Source of the DNA: Acidobacteriota bacterium
GTDB taxonomy: Bacteria > Acidobacteriota > Vicinamibacteria > Vicinamibacterales > CAVVIG01
Assembly (NCBI GenBank): GCA_003222395.1
Contig: QHWB01000062.1
Span: 124,001 to 188,000, forward strand
Direction: 5' to 3'
DNA: 64,000 nucleotides
Both the position numbers and the translations under genes were made by a program. The notes beneath the pieces were generated by a model. It ran no database searches, was not told the DNA's origin, and was given only the letters and a program-made list of their open reading frames with translations. Shown in pieces: positions 54,092-64,000 of this stretch. The first letter of the stretch is position 1, and each line of letters begins with the position of its first letter.

Positions 54092-54728
54092 CGATGCGAT
54101 TAAAGCCGGTGAATTCGATCGTGTGAAGGCGATGCTCTCGGCGGATCCGGCGCTGATCGAATCGCGCGCGAAGAACGGCGAAAGCGCCATCCTAACGGCT
54201 GTCTACCACGGGCAGAAGGAAATTGTGAACCTGCTCGTCTCGCGCGGGGCGGCGATGACGATCTTCGAAGCGTCGGCGGCCGGCGAGGTGGAGCGCGTCG
54301 AGCGGCTGCTCGAGCAGTCGTCGCCGGCGAACGGCTACAGCCCGGACGGATGGACGCCGCTGCATCTGGCGGCCTTCTTCGGCCACGCCAGGATCGCGGA
54401 GATGCTGCTGGCGCACGAGGCCGACGTCGCAGCGCGATCGAGGAACACGAACGGCAACACGCCGCTGCACGCGGCGCTCGCGGGGAATCACAAGTTCGTC
54501 GCCGGACTGCTCATCGGCCAGGGCGCCGACGTGAACGCGCCCGACGCCGCCGGCTGGCGTCCGCTGCACCTCGCCGCCGCCAACAACATCCTCGATGCCC
54601 TCAAAGCGCTCATCGCGCAGGGCGCCGATGTGAACGCGGCGAACAACGACGGCCAGACGCCGCTCTCACTCGCGCAGGAAAAAAATCATCGCGAAGCCGC
54701 CGCCCTGTTGCGACGACACGGCGCGTGA
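54069..54728 (+). CDS. Cytoplasmic ankyrin-repeat protein
   Basis: 219 residues from ATG 54069 without a signal peptide. Six to seven ankyrin repeats cover the whole length: APAFIDAIKAGEFDRVKAML, NGESAILTAVYHGQKEIVNLL, IFEASAAGEVERVERLL, DGWTPLHLAAFFGHARIAEML, NGNTPLHAALAGNHKFVAGLL, AGWRPLHLAAANNILDALKAL and DGQTPLSLAQEKNHREAAALL. It should mediate protein contacts; a partner is not evident. It starts inside the 5' region of the divergent TonB receptor-like gene. Confidence 0.88.
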   Translation: MADAPAFIDAIKAGEFDRVKAMLSADPALIESRAKNGESAILTAVYHGQKEIVNLLVSRGAAMTIFEASAAGEVERVERLLEQSSPANGYSPDGWTPLHLAAFFGHARIAEMLLAHEADVAARSRNTNGNTPLHAALAGNHKFVAGLLIGQGADVNAPDAAGWRPLHLAAANNILDALKALIAQGADVNAANNDGQTPLSLAQEKNHREAAALLRRHGA

Positions 54729-54734
54729 CGCTCG

Positions 54735-54785
54735 CCTGAAAGGCTCGCGCTACTACCGTCGTCGCCGTAGCGCGGAGGCTTTCAG
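54735..54785. repeat. Inverted pair of the palindromic repeat family (copy 5), possible bidirectional terminator
   Basis: CCTGAAAGGCTCGCGCTAC (54735-54753) faces GTAGCGCGGAGGCTTTCAG (54767-54785). It lies between the convergent ankyrin and cyclophilin genes, where the long hairpin could stop transcription from both sides. Confidence 0.6.
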
Positions 54786-54792
54786 CCGAGCG

Positions 54793-55305
54793 TCATTTCC
54801 GCTCGATGGTGACTGACTCGATGGTGATCGGTTTGACCGGCCTGTCTCCGGGCTTGCTCGTCGCGGTCGTTCCGATCTTCTTCACGACGTCCATGCCGTC
54901 CGTGATTTCGCCGAAGACGCTGTGCTTGTTGTCGAGCCACGGCGTCTCGGCGAGCGTGATGAAGAACTGGCCGCCGTTGGTGTTCGGTCCGCGATTCGCC
55001 ATCGACAGGATGCCTGCCTTGCTGTGGCGAAGCTTCGCGTGAAATTCGTCCGCGAACGTGTAGCCGGGTCCGCCGGTGCCCTGGCCGAGCGGATCGCCGC
55101 CCTGAATCATGAACCCGTCGATCACGCGATGGAAGATCGTGCCGTTGTAGTACGGCTGCGTCACCTTGCGTCCGGTGCGCGGATCGGTCCACTCTTTCGA
55201 GCCGTCTGCGAGGCCGATGAAGTTCGCGACGGTGTTCGGCGTCTCCGCGTCGAACAGCCGCGCCGTGAAGTTCCCTGCGCTCGTCGTAAAATGCGCAAGC
55301 ACCAT
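54793..55305 (-). CDS. Cyclophilin-type peptidyl-prolyl isomerase (cytoplasmic)
   Basis: 170 residues without signal peptide. The cyclophilin core is complete: LAHFTTSAGNFTARLFDAET, YYNGTIFHRVIDGFMIQGGD with the catalytic Arg, [39 protein letters not shown] and the end KPITIESVTIERK. It catalyses cis-trans isomerisation of Xaa-Pro bonds. It is very similar to the exported cyclophilin encoded 1.1 kb further on (for example the shared GGPGY and SVTIERK parts), which points to duplication. Confidence 0.93.
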   Translation of the reverse strand: MVLAHFTTSAGNFTARLFDAETPNTVANFIGLADGSKEWTDPRTGRKVTQPYYNGTIFHRVIDGFMIQGGDPLGQGTGGPGYTFADEFHAKLRHSKAGILSMANRGPNTNGGQFFITLAETPWLDNKHSVFGEITDGMDVVKKIGTTATSKPGDRPVKPITIESVTIERK

Positions 55306-55311
55306 ATTTGA

Positions 55312-55382
55312 GCTCTCAGCGTTCGGCTATCGGCTCTCGGCCATCCGCGACAGCTGACGACTGAAAGCTGACAGCTGAGAGC
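55312..55382. repeat. Iterated AGCTGA-type array with terminal inverted repeats
   Basis: GCTCTCAGC (55312-55320) and GCTGAGAGC (55374-55382) are perfect inverted ends. Between them lie repeated words such as GGCTATCGGCTCTCGGC and AGCTGACGACTGAAAGCTGAC. The array fills the gap between the divergent cyclophilin and PhzF genes. Confidence 0.5.
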
Positions 55383-55389
55383 GACGCCC

Positions 55390-56304
55390 ATGCGATCATA
55401 CCGCTACCTTCAGTACGACGTCTTCACCGACCACCTCTTCGGCGGCAATCAGCTCGCGGTGTTTCTCGACGGCCGCGGTCTGTCGACGGAGACGATGCAG
55501 GCGATCGCGAAGGAGATGAATTTTTCCGAGACGACGTTCGTGCTGCCGCCGGAGAGTGCGGGCACCGACGTGCGCATGCGGATCTTCACGCCCGGCCACG
55601 AGCTGCCGATAGCGGGCCACCCGACGATCGGCAGCACCTTTGCGCTCGCGCGCACGGGCGTTGTCGATCCGGGACGCGAGCGCGTCGTCTTCGGCCTCGG
55701 CATCGGACCGGTGCCGGTGAGCCTGACGTGGAACGACGGCGAGCTCGGCTTCGCGTGGATGACCCAGGGCCAGGCGGTGTTCGGCGAGCCGGTGACCGAT
55801 CGCGGCGCTGTCGCGGCGGCGCTCTCGGTTCAGCCGTCGGCCGTGACCGCGGCAACAACGCCGGTGCAGGTCGTTTCATGCGGCGTGCCGTTTTTGTTCG
55901 TGCCGCTGACGACGCGGCATGCCGTCGACAGAGCATCAGTGAACCGCGAGCCGTTCGGCGTCCTGCTGCAGAGCATGAAGCCGCACCCCAACGGCGTCTT
56001 CCTCTTCACGCCCGAGCCGGGCGCCGATCACGCCACCGTGTACAGCCGCATGTTCGCCCCCGACCTCGGCGTTGTCGAGGATCCCGCCACCGGCGTCGCG
56101 AGCGGACCGCTTGGTTGCTATCTGCTCCGTCATAAAATCGTTACAGCGGAAACGGCGGCGCACATGGTGAGCCTGCAGGGCGTGAAGATGGGGCGCCCGA
56201 GCCACGTGCACATCGCGATCGGCGTGAATGGCGCCGGCGAGATCGCGACCGTCCGCGTCGGTGGCCAGGCGGTGCTCGCGGGCGAGGGAACCCTGTACGT
56301 TTAG
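55390..56304 (+). CDS. PhzF-family isomerase/epimerase-like protein
   Basis: 304 residues. PhzF features are present over the full length: RYLQYDVFTDHLFGGNQLAVFLDG, MNFSETTFVLPPE with the conserved catalytic Glu, FTPGHELPIAGHPTIGSTFAL, SCGVPFLFVPL, RMFAPDLGVVEDPATGVASGPLGCYLL and QGVKMGRPSHVHI. Family members isomerise small metabolites through acid-base catalysis; the true substrate of most is unknown. There are no phenazine genes nearby, so phenazine synthesis is unlikely. Confidence 0.92.
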   Translation: MRSYRYLQYDVFTDHLFGGNQLAVFLDGRGLSTETMQAIAKEMNFSETTFVLPPESAGTDVRMRIFTPGHELPIAGHPTIGSTFALARTGVVDPGRERVVFGLGIGPVPVSLTWNDGELGFAWMTQGQAVFGEPVTDRGAVAAALSVQPSAVTAATTPVQVVSCGVPFLFVPLTTRHAVDRASVNREPFGVLLQSMKPHPNGVFLFTPEPGADHATVYSRMFAPDLGVVEDPATGVASGPLGCYLLRHKIVTAETAAHMVSLQGVKMGRPSHVHIAIGVNGAGEIATVRVGGQAVLAGEGTLYV

Positions 56305-56401
56305 CAGGGTTGGTGACGTTCTGTTCTAGATACGCCCGAGCGCCACGGCGCGAGGGCGTCAGCGCGTGGGGGTGGGGCCCCACGCGAATGAGGAGATGAA
56401 C

Positions 56402-56995
56402 ATGAAACATCTGCTGATTGCGGTGTGTGTGATGGCGGCGGCCGGTCTCGCGGCTGCGCAGGAAGCGAAGAAGGCCGGCGGCAAGGTGCTCGCGCACTTC
56501 GCCACGAGCGAAGGGCCGTTCACGGTCGAACTGTTCGAGAAGGACGCGCCGAAGACGGTCGCGAACTTCGTCGGCCTCGCGGAAGGGACGAAAGAGTGGA
56601 CCGACCCGAAGACGGGCGAGAAAACCAAGCGGCCGTACTACAACGGGCTCACGTTCCACCGCGTCATCGCGAACTTCATGATCCAGGGAGGCGATCCGCT
56701 CGGCAACGGCACCGGTGGTCCCGGCTACAAGTTCGCCGACGAATTCCAATCGGGGCGCAAGCTCGATAAGGCCGGCATTCTCGCGATGGCCAACGCCGGT
56801 CCCAACACCAACGGCGGCCAGTTCTTCATCACTCTCGCGCCGACCGACTGGCTGACAGGAAAGCATACGGTATTTGGCGAGGTCGTCGACGGCATGGACG
56901 TCGTCAAGAAGATTGGCAACACGAAGACGACAAAGCCGGGCGACAAGCCGGTCACCCCAATCACGGTCAAGTCGGTGACGATCGAACGGAAATAA
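56402..56995 (+). CDS. Cyclophilin-type peptidyl-prolyl isomerase (exported)
   Basis: 197 residues from ATG 56402; AGGAG stands 6 nt before the ATG, the same AGGAGATGAACATG context as in the thioredoxin-like gene. Signal peptide [20 protein letters not shown]. Cyclophilin core: [75 protein letters not shown] and [11 protein letters not shown]. It assists folding in the periplasm. A third cyclophilin gene follows directly. Confidence 0.93.
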   Translation: MKHLLIAVCVMAAAGLAAAQEAKKAGGKVLAHFATSEGPFTVELFEKDAPKTVANFVGLAEGTKEWTDPKTGEKTKRPYYNGLTFHRVIANFMIQGGDPLGNGTGGPGYKFADEFQSGRKLDKAGILAMANAGPNTNGGQFFITLAPTDWLTGKHTVFGEVVDGMDVVKKIGNTKTTKPGDKPVTPITVKSVTIERK

Positions 56996-57057
56996 GGACG
57001 AGCGTCTTCGATCGATCGCGCTCGCTGATTCGCGCTCTTCCATGCCTCATCGCCGGC

Positions 57058-57663
57058 GTGCTGGGCACGAGTGCGCTCGTCGCAGCCGAGCGGCCCGTGC
57101 TCACGCACCCGGCATCGTTCACCGCGAAGGCGCCCGACACGTTCACGGCCAAGTTCGAGACCAGCAAAGGCGTGTTCCTCGTCGAAGTGCACCGCGCGTG
57201 GGCCCCGGCCGGTGCCGATCGCTTCTACAACCTGGTGAGGAACGGCTACTACGACGACTGCCGCTTCTTCCGCGTGCTCGACAGTGTGATGGCGCAGACC
57301 GGCATGCACGGCAGTCCGCAGGTTCAGGCGGCGTGGGACGGTGCGACGATCAAAGACGACGGCGTGCACCAGAGCAACGCGCGCGGCACGGTGAGCTTCG
57401 CGACGGCAGGGCCGAACTCGCGCACGACGCAGTTCTTCATCAACCTTCGCGACAACCGCGCGTTCGACCGGGTCGGGTCCACGCCATTCGGCCGGGTGAC
57501 GAGCGGCCTCGAGGCCGTCGATGCGCTCTATAGCGGATATGGCGACGGTCCGCCGCGCGGCAGAGGTCCGGACCAGAGCCAGATCCGCGCACGCGGCAAC
57601 GCGTATCTCGCGAAAGATTTTCCGAAGCTCGACTACATCCGGACGGCGACGATCGAGAAGTAG
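57058..57663 (+). CDS. Divergent cyclophilin-like protein, start codon uncertain
   Basis: The first canonical start is GTG 57058, giving 201 residues, but upstream in the same frame the codons read as a signal peptide ([20 protein letters not shown] then TSALVAAE). An AAGGA at 56994-56998 is well placed for a start at 57004, where GTC is found. The true start may thus be lost or non-canonical. The domain is a cyclophilin of the divergent kind ([83 protein letters not shown]). The GGD loop of classical members is replaced. Probably periplasmic. Confidence 0.75.
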   Translation: MLGTSALVAAERPVLTHPASFTAKAPDTFTAKFETSKGVFLVEVHRAWAPAGADRFYNLVRNGYYDDCRFFRVLDSVMAQTGMHGSPQVQAAWDGATIKDDGVHQSNARGTVSFATAGPNSRTTQFFINLRDNRAFDRVGSTPFGRVTSGLEAVDALYSGYGDGPPRGRGPDQSQIRARGNAYLAKDFPKLDYIRTATIEK

Positions 57664-57687
57664 GTCAGGTAGCGGTCCCCGGTTTGC

Positions 57688-57693
57688 TATCCT
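57688..57693 (+). promoter_or_regulatory. Possible -10 hexamer of glgB; leaderless start
   Basis: TATCCT lies 7 nt before the ATG at 57701. No ribosome-binding site is seen. Confidence 0.3.
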
Positions 57694-57700
57694 CGCTGAA

Positions 57701-59935
57701 ATGACTCCGGTCAATCACGACATCGAACCGGCGGCGGCCGGCGCGGTTCGGCTGCTCATCGAAGCGCGCAACCGCGATCCGTTTGCGCTGCTCGGGCCGC
57801 ATCGCGACGAACGCGGCGGCGGCACGGTGGTTCGCGCGTTTCAACCCGAGGCGCGATCGATCGAGCTCCGCCTGATGGCCACCGGCGAGCTGCGGGCGAT
57901 GGAAAAGGTCGATCCCGCAGGTATTTTTGAAATCCGGCTGAATCCTACGGGCGATACGGGCGCCGGCTTTCCCGATTACCGCCTCCGCATCACGTTCCAC
58001 GGCGATCACGTGAGCGAGATCGATGATCCGTACCGATACGGCCGGGTCCTGACCGATTTCGATCTGCACCTGTTCGCCGAGGGGACGCAGTATCGCGCGT
58101 ACGACAAGCTCGGCGCGCATCGCATGACGATCGGCCCGACGAACGGCGTCCACTTCGCCGTGTGGGCGCCGAACGCGGAGCGCGTCAGCGTGATTGGCGA
58201 TTTCAACGGATGGGACGGCCGCGTGCAGCCGATGCGCCTGCTGACGCCCGGCGGCGTCTGGGAGCTCTTCATCCCCAATCTTCCCGACGGCGAGAAGTAC
58301 AAGTTCGAGATCCGGACGCCAGGCGGCGCGGTACTGAAGAAGAGCGATCCGTACGCCTTCGCCTTCGAAGTACCGCCGCAGTCGGCGTCAGTAGTGCGCG
58401 ACATCACGCGCTATCAGTGGCACGACGCCGGATGGATGAGCGCGCGGCAGCAGCAGAACAGGTGGTTCGATCGTCCGATGACGATCTACGAGGCGCATCT
58501 CGGATCGTGGGGCCGCGTGCCCGAGGAGGGCAATCGCTTCCTCTCGTACCGCGAGCTGGCGCACCGCCTCGTGCCGTACGTGAAGGATCTCGGCTTTACG
58601 CATATCGAGCTGCTGCCGGTGATGGAGCATCCATTTTCGGGATCGTGGGGCTATCAGGTCCTCGGTTTCTTCGCGCCGACCAGCCGCTTCGGGCCGCCGG
58701 AGGATTTCAAGTACTTCGTCGACGCGTGTCATCAGTCGGAGCTCGGCGTGATCCTCGACTGGGTGCCCGGTCATTTTCCGAAAGACGAGCACGGCCTCGC
58801 GCGGTTCGACGGCACTGCGCTGTACGAGCACGCAGATCCGCGCCAGGGCGAGCATCAGGACTGGGGCACGCTCATCTTCAACTACGGCCGGAACGAGGTC
58901 CGCAACTTCCTGCTGTCGAACGCGCTCTTCTGGCTCGAGGAGTACCACGTCGACGGCCTGCGCGTCGACGCGGTCGCGTCGATGCTGTATCTGGACTACT
59001 CGCGCAGGGAAGGCGAGTGGATCCCGAACCGATTCGGCGGCCGCGAGAACCTCGACGCGGTCGGCTTCCTGCAGCAGTTGAACAGCCTGACCCACGGCGA
59101 TTTCCCGGGCACGATCACCGCGGCGGAGGAATCGACGGCGTTCGGCGGCGTGAGCCGGCCGGTGTATCTCGGCGGCCTCGGGTTCACCTACAAATGGAAC
59201 ATGGGATGGATGCACGACATGCTCGAGTACATCGAGCAGAACCCCGTGCATCGCCGCTGGCATCACAACAAAGTGACGTTCTCGATGCTCTACGCCTTCA
59301 CCGAGAATTTCGTCCTGCCGTTCTCGCACGACGAGGTCGTCCACGGCAAGCGGTCGATGCTCGACAAGATGCCGGGCGACGTGTGGCAGAAGTACGCGAC
59401 GCTGCGCGCGCTGTACGGCTACATGTACGGCCATCCGGGCAAGAAGCTGCTGTTCATGGGGAACGAGTTCGGGCAGTGGCGCGAATGGAACCACGACGTC
59501 AGCCTCGACTGGCATCTGATGGACGATCCGTCGCACGCTGCGCTCGCGCGCTACGTGCAGACGCTGAACTGGCACTACGGCGCGCAGCCGGCGCTGCATC
59601 AGTGCGATTTCGATCCATCCGGGTTCCGCTGGATCGACTGCAACGACAACGAGAACAGCGTCATCTCGACGCTGCGGTTCGCGCGCAACCCGCGCGACTT
59701 CATCGCGATGGTCTTCAATTTCACACCGGTGCCGCGCGGCGAATACCGCATCGGCGTCCCCGAGCCCGGTCTCTACGTCGAGCTTCTCAACAGCGACGCC
59801 TCGATCTTCGGCGGCGGCAACGTCGGCAACGGCGGCGGCGTCGCGAGCGAGCCGGTGCCGGCGCACGGGTTCGATCAGTCGCTCCGCCTCGTGGTCCCTC
59901 CGCTCGGGTGTCTCTATCTGAGGAAGCGCGAGTAG
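57701..59935 (+). CDS. glgB: 1,4-alpha-glucan branching enzyme
   Basis: 744 residues, the usual length for GlgB with two N-terminal carbohydrate-binding modules. An N-terminal CBM48 ([22 protein letters not shown]) is followed by a second one ([21 protein letters not shown]) and the GH13 barrel: [51 protein letters not shown], the nucleophile Asp in [19 protein letters not shown], the acid Glu in [12 protein letters not shown] and the third acid in [17 protein letters not shown]. It introduces alpha-1,6 branches into glycogen. No other glycogen genes lie in the window. Confidence 0.97.
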   Translation: MTPVNHDIEPAAAGAVRLLIEARNRDPFALLGPHRDERGGGTVVRAFQPEARSIELRLMATGELRAMEKVDPAGIFEIRLNPTGDTGAGFPDYRLRITFHGDHVSEIDDPYRYGRVLTDFDLHLFAEGTQYRAYDKLGAHRMTIGPTNGVHFAVWAPNAERVSVIGDFNGWDGRVQPMRLLTPGGVWELFIPNLPDGEKYKFEIRTPGGAVLKKSDPYAFAFEVPPQSASVVRDITRYQWHDAGWMSARQQQNRWFDRPMTIYEAHLGSWGRVPEEGNRFLSYRELAHRLVPYVKDLGFTHIELLPVMEHPFSGSWGYQVLGFFAPTSRFGPPEDFKYFVDACHQSELGVILDWVPGHFPKDEHGLARFDGTALYEHADPRQGEHQDWGTLIFNYGRNEVRNFLLSNALFWLEEYHVDGLRVDAVASMLYLDYSRREGEWIPNRFGGRENLDAVGFLQQLNSLTHGDFPGTITAAEESTAFGGVSRPVYLGGLGFTYKWNMGWMHDMLEYIEQNPVHRRWHHNKVTFSMLYAFTENFVLPFSHDEVVHGKRSMLDKMPGDVWQKYATLRALYGYMYGHPGKKLLFMGNEFGQWREWNHDVSLDWHLMDDPSHAALARYVQTLNWHYGAQPALHQCDFDPSGFRWIDCNDNENSVISTLRFARNPRDFIAMVFNFTPVPRGEYRIGVPEPGLYVELLNSDASIFGGGNVGNGGGVASEPVPAHGFDQSLRLVVPPLGCLYLRKRE

Positions 59936-59992
59936 ATTCGCGATTCGCGTCCTTTGTGTCGATAGCGACTTTCGAGTACCTTCGCCAGAACC

Positions 59993-62467
<2,475 letters not shown>

Positions 62468-62851
62468 CCGACGTCGACCATCACGCGCGGCGCCACGAGT
62501 CTGGACGCCGCCGCCGATCGCCGTCATGAACGCGTTCGTCGCGATCGGCTGCGTGAAGTCTCCCGCCGAGACGAGCTGTGCGGTGACGTCGTCTCCTGCC
62601 ACCGGATTGATGCCGCTGATCGTTCCGCTGTTGTAGTTGAACTGCGCCGTCGGCGCGATGTGCGCGACGCCGGCGCCGCCGAAGACGTACGGCGACACGC
62701 GGCCGCGCATCGGCGCTTCGTAGCGGACGCCGCCCAGCGTGTAGGTCGCCGGCGCGTGCGCCGTGCCCGCGACGTTCAGTCCGTTCGATGCGGCGAGCAG
62801 CGTCGTCGTGAGATCCACCTGCGCCTGCAGCGCCGAGGGCTGCAGATTGCG

Positions 62852-63181
62852 AATCCGCTCGTGATGCTCATCGGCATCGTCAAGAAGAACGCGATCATGC
62901 AGATCGACTTCGCGCTCGAAGCCGAACGCCGCCACGATAAGACGCCGACCGAAGCAATCTACGAGGGCTGCCTGATCCGCTTCCGTCCGATCATGATGAC
63001 AACGATGGCGGCGTTGCTCGGGGCGGTGCCGATGGCGCTGGGGTTCGGTGCAGGTGGAGAAGGGCGTCGTCCACTCGGCCTCGCCGTCGTCGGCGGCCTG
63101 CTCGTCTCGCAGTTCATCATGCTCTACCTGACGCCGGTCGTGTACACCTACATGGCGGGAAAGGCAGGAAGGGCAGGATAG
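62852..63181 (+). pseudogene. C-terminal fragment of an RND efflux transporter (AcrB type)
   Basis: The frame reads [80 protein letters not shown] and [14 protein letters not shown], the last 105 residues of an AcrB/MdtC-like inner-membrane RND pump. About 900 residues are missing at the front and no real start exists. The tail MAGKAGRAG derives from the nonamer repeat. Confidence 0.75.
63154..63180. repeat. Nonamer tandem repeat at the end of the RND fragment
   Basis: Three units GGCGGGAAA, GGCAGGAAG, GGCAGGATA, encoding AGKAGRAG before the stop. It corresponds to the module at 62317-62343. Confidence 0.55.
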
Positions 63182-63204
63182 GCCGGAGAAGTTGTGCCTA
63201 TCCT
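63175..63204. terminator. Hairpin between the convergent RND fragment and EVE gene
   Basis: AGGATAGGC (63175-63183) pairs with GCCTATCCT (63196-63204) over 9 bp with a 12-nt loop. It arises from two nonamer arrays in opposite orientation. There is no T tract, so terminator function is only possible. Confidence 0.4.
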
Positions 63205-63608
63205 ACCTGTCCAGCCATCTTCTCGATCCGCGTCCACTCCGCCTCGGTGACTGGCATTACAGACAGGCGCGAAATCCGCACGAGCGGAAAATCCTTGAAT
63301 GCCGGCTCGGCTTTGATCTCTTTCAGCGTGACGGGCCGCGCGAGCTTCTTCACCGGCGCGATGTCGACGACTGCCGCTTTCCCGGTTTTGTCGTCCGGAT
63401 CGGGATACGCGTCGCCGAGCGCCTTCGCGATCCCCACGACCGCCTTCTCGTCGCCGGTGTGGTAGAAAAAGACGCGGTCGCCTTTCTTGACCGCGTGCAG
63501 ATGCTTCTGCGCGACAGGATTCCTGACGCCGCTCCACATCGTTTTCTTGTCTTTCGTGAAGTCGTCGAAGCTATAGTGCGTCGGTTCTTCTTTGAACAGC
63601 CAGTTCAT
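63198..63608 (-). CDS. EVE-domain protein
   Basis: 136 residues, almost entirely one EVE domain (PUA-like superfamily): MNWLFKEEPTHYSFDDFTKD, KTMWSGVRNPVAQKHLHAVKKGDRVFFYHTGDEKAVVGIAKAL, AYPDPDD, VVDIAPVKKLARPVTLKEIK and FPLVRISRLSVMPVTEAEW. EVE domains bind modified bases such as methylated or hydroxymethylated cytosine and occur alone or with restriction-type nucleases; here it stands alone. Its last residues (MAGQVG) come from the nonamer repeat in inverted orientation. It is divergent from the Mug-type glycosylase gene. Confidence 0.9.
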   Translation of the reverse strand: MNWLFKEEPTHYSFDDFTKDKKTMWSGVRNPVAQKHLHAVKKGDRVFFYHTGDEKAVVGIAKALGDAYPDPDDKTGKAAVVDIAPVKKLARPVTLKEIKAEPAFKDFPLVRISRLSVMPVTEAEWTRIEKMAGQVG

Positions 63609-63617
63609 CGAACCCCT

Positions 63618-63648
63618 TTGTAAGTTGTGAATTGTAAATTGTCAATTG
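63618..63648. repeat. Heptamer tandem repeat TTGTNAR x4
   Basis: TTGTAAG, TTGTGAA, TTGTAAA and TTGTCAA follow each other, then TTG. The AT-rich array fills the gap between the divergent EVE and glycosylase genes and may contain their promoters. Confidence 0.5.
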
Positions 63649-63677
63649 CTTCCTCACCGCGTGCCGCGTCAGCGCTG

Positions 63678-64000
63678 TTGCGTGACCGCGTCCGTCTTCC
63701 CGTGCGCGTGTTGTTCGTCGGGATCAATCCGGGCATGCGATCGGCGCAAATCGGCCACCATTTCGCCGGCTATTCGAACCGATTCTGGAAACTGCTCTAC
63801 GAGTCGCGGCTCGTCCCCGAGCCGATCGAAACCGAAGACGATGCGCGGCTGTGCGAATGGGGATTCGGAATCACCAACCTCGTTCCGAGAGCGACGCCGG
63901 GCATCGACACGCTGCGCCCGGACGAATACGTCGCGGGCGAACGCGCGCTTCGGCGGAAAGTGCGGCGGTGGAAGCCGAGCGTGGTGGCGTTCGTCGGCGT
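63678..64000 (+). CDS. Mismatch-specific (G:U/G:T) DNA glycosylase, Mug/TDG type (3' part outside window)
   Basis: The frame is open to the window edge. It contains the Mug signature VLFVGINPGMRSAQIGHHFA with the conserved Asn, followed by NRFWKLLYESRLVPEP, WGFGITNLVPRATPG and RRKVRRWKPSVVAFVGV. These enzymes remove uracil or thymine mispaired with guanine. The start is uncertain: TTG 63678 gives RDRVRLPVRVLFVG directly, while TTG 63639 lies in the heptamer repeat and GTG 63702 is also possible. The nearby EVE gene may have a related task with modified bases. Confidence 0.85.
   Translation, partial: MRDRVRLPVRVLFVGINPGMRSAQIGHHFAGYSNRFWKLLYESRLVPEPIETEDDARLCEWGFGITNLVPRATPGIDTLRPDEYVAGERALRRKVRRWKPSVVAFVG

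Overview
The window is high-GC DNA that fits an acidobacterium of the Vicinamibacteria type. The signs are several TonB-dependent receptors with N-terminal carboxypeptidase-regulatory-like domains, remnants of ADOP-family (acidobacterial duplicated orphan) permeases next to a PadR regulator, the DUF1592/DUF1552 pair, VWA and quinoprotein families, and many secreted esterases and amidohydrolases. No rRNA, tRNA, CRISPR array, prophage or intact insertion sequence was seen. The taxonomic assignment is an inference from gene families.

Layout. 1-2.4 kb: TonB-dependent receptor (cut by the window edge) translationally coupled to a secreted protein, plus a small membrane protein, all on minus. 2.5-4.0 kb: DUF4159 protein and a thioredoxin-like gene whose in-frame TGA sits exactly at the first cysteine of a CxxC motif, followed by a SECIS-like hairpin; this is a strong selenoprotein candidate. 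4.0-9.2 kb: D-aminoacylase-type amidohydrolase, a signal-peptidase-like secreted protein without catalytic residues, a collapsed phosphonoacetate hydrolase gene, a VWA protein and two internally deleted ADOP permeases. 9.4-12.4 kb: orphan ModA-type binding protein, ABC exporter pair, DinB remnant. 12.7-25.4 kb: large TonB receptor, small hypothetical gene, then a minus-strand run (DUF1592 cytochrome-like protein, DUF1552, ankyrin protein, esterase/SMP-30 fusion, cytochrome c). 25.5-30.1 kb: secreted esterase, GDSL lipase, PEP-CTERM protein, LuxR-type HTH, and an SRPBCC-ArsR operon with a visible promoter and paired operators. 30.1-38.8 kb: unknown secreted protein, membrane protein, PQQ quinoprotein overlapping a divergent LamG protein, amidase, potassium-channel-like protein, hybrid histidine kinase. 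38.8-47.6 kb: TonB receptor, putative HExxH metalloprotease, PadR plus a third collapsed ADOP permease, unknown secreted protein, alpha/beta hydrolase. 47.8-54.7 kb: subtilase overlapping a hybrid histidine kinase, TonB receptor-like barrel, ankyrin protein. 54.8-64 kb: three cyclophilins around a PhzF protein, GlgB, an in-frame MFS-M19 dipeptidase fusion, a deletion scar with two broken membrane-protein genes, an EVE-domain protein and a Mug-type glycosylase cut by the window end.

Themes. (1) Gene decay by internal deletion: at least six genes keep both ends but have lost the middle or one end. (2) Small repeats: a palindromic element family (core GGCCTTTCAGGCC, often flanked by GTAGCGC) in gene gaps and inside two signal-peptide coding regions, and several 7-9 bp tandem words in gaps and at gene 3' ends. 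(3) Several genes have a -10 hexamer only 6-8 nt before the start codon, suggesting leaderless mRNAs. Most products carry export signals, so much of the region serves the envelope: outer-membrane uptake, secreted hydrolases, periplasmic redox and folding, and two sensor kinases.
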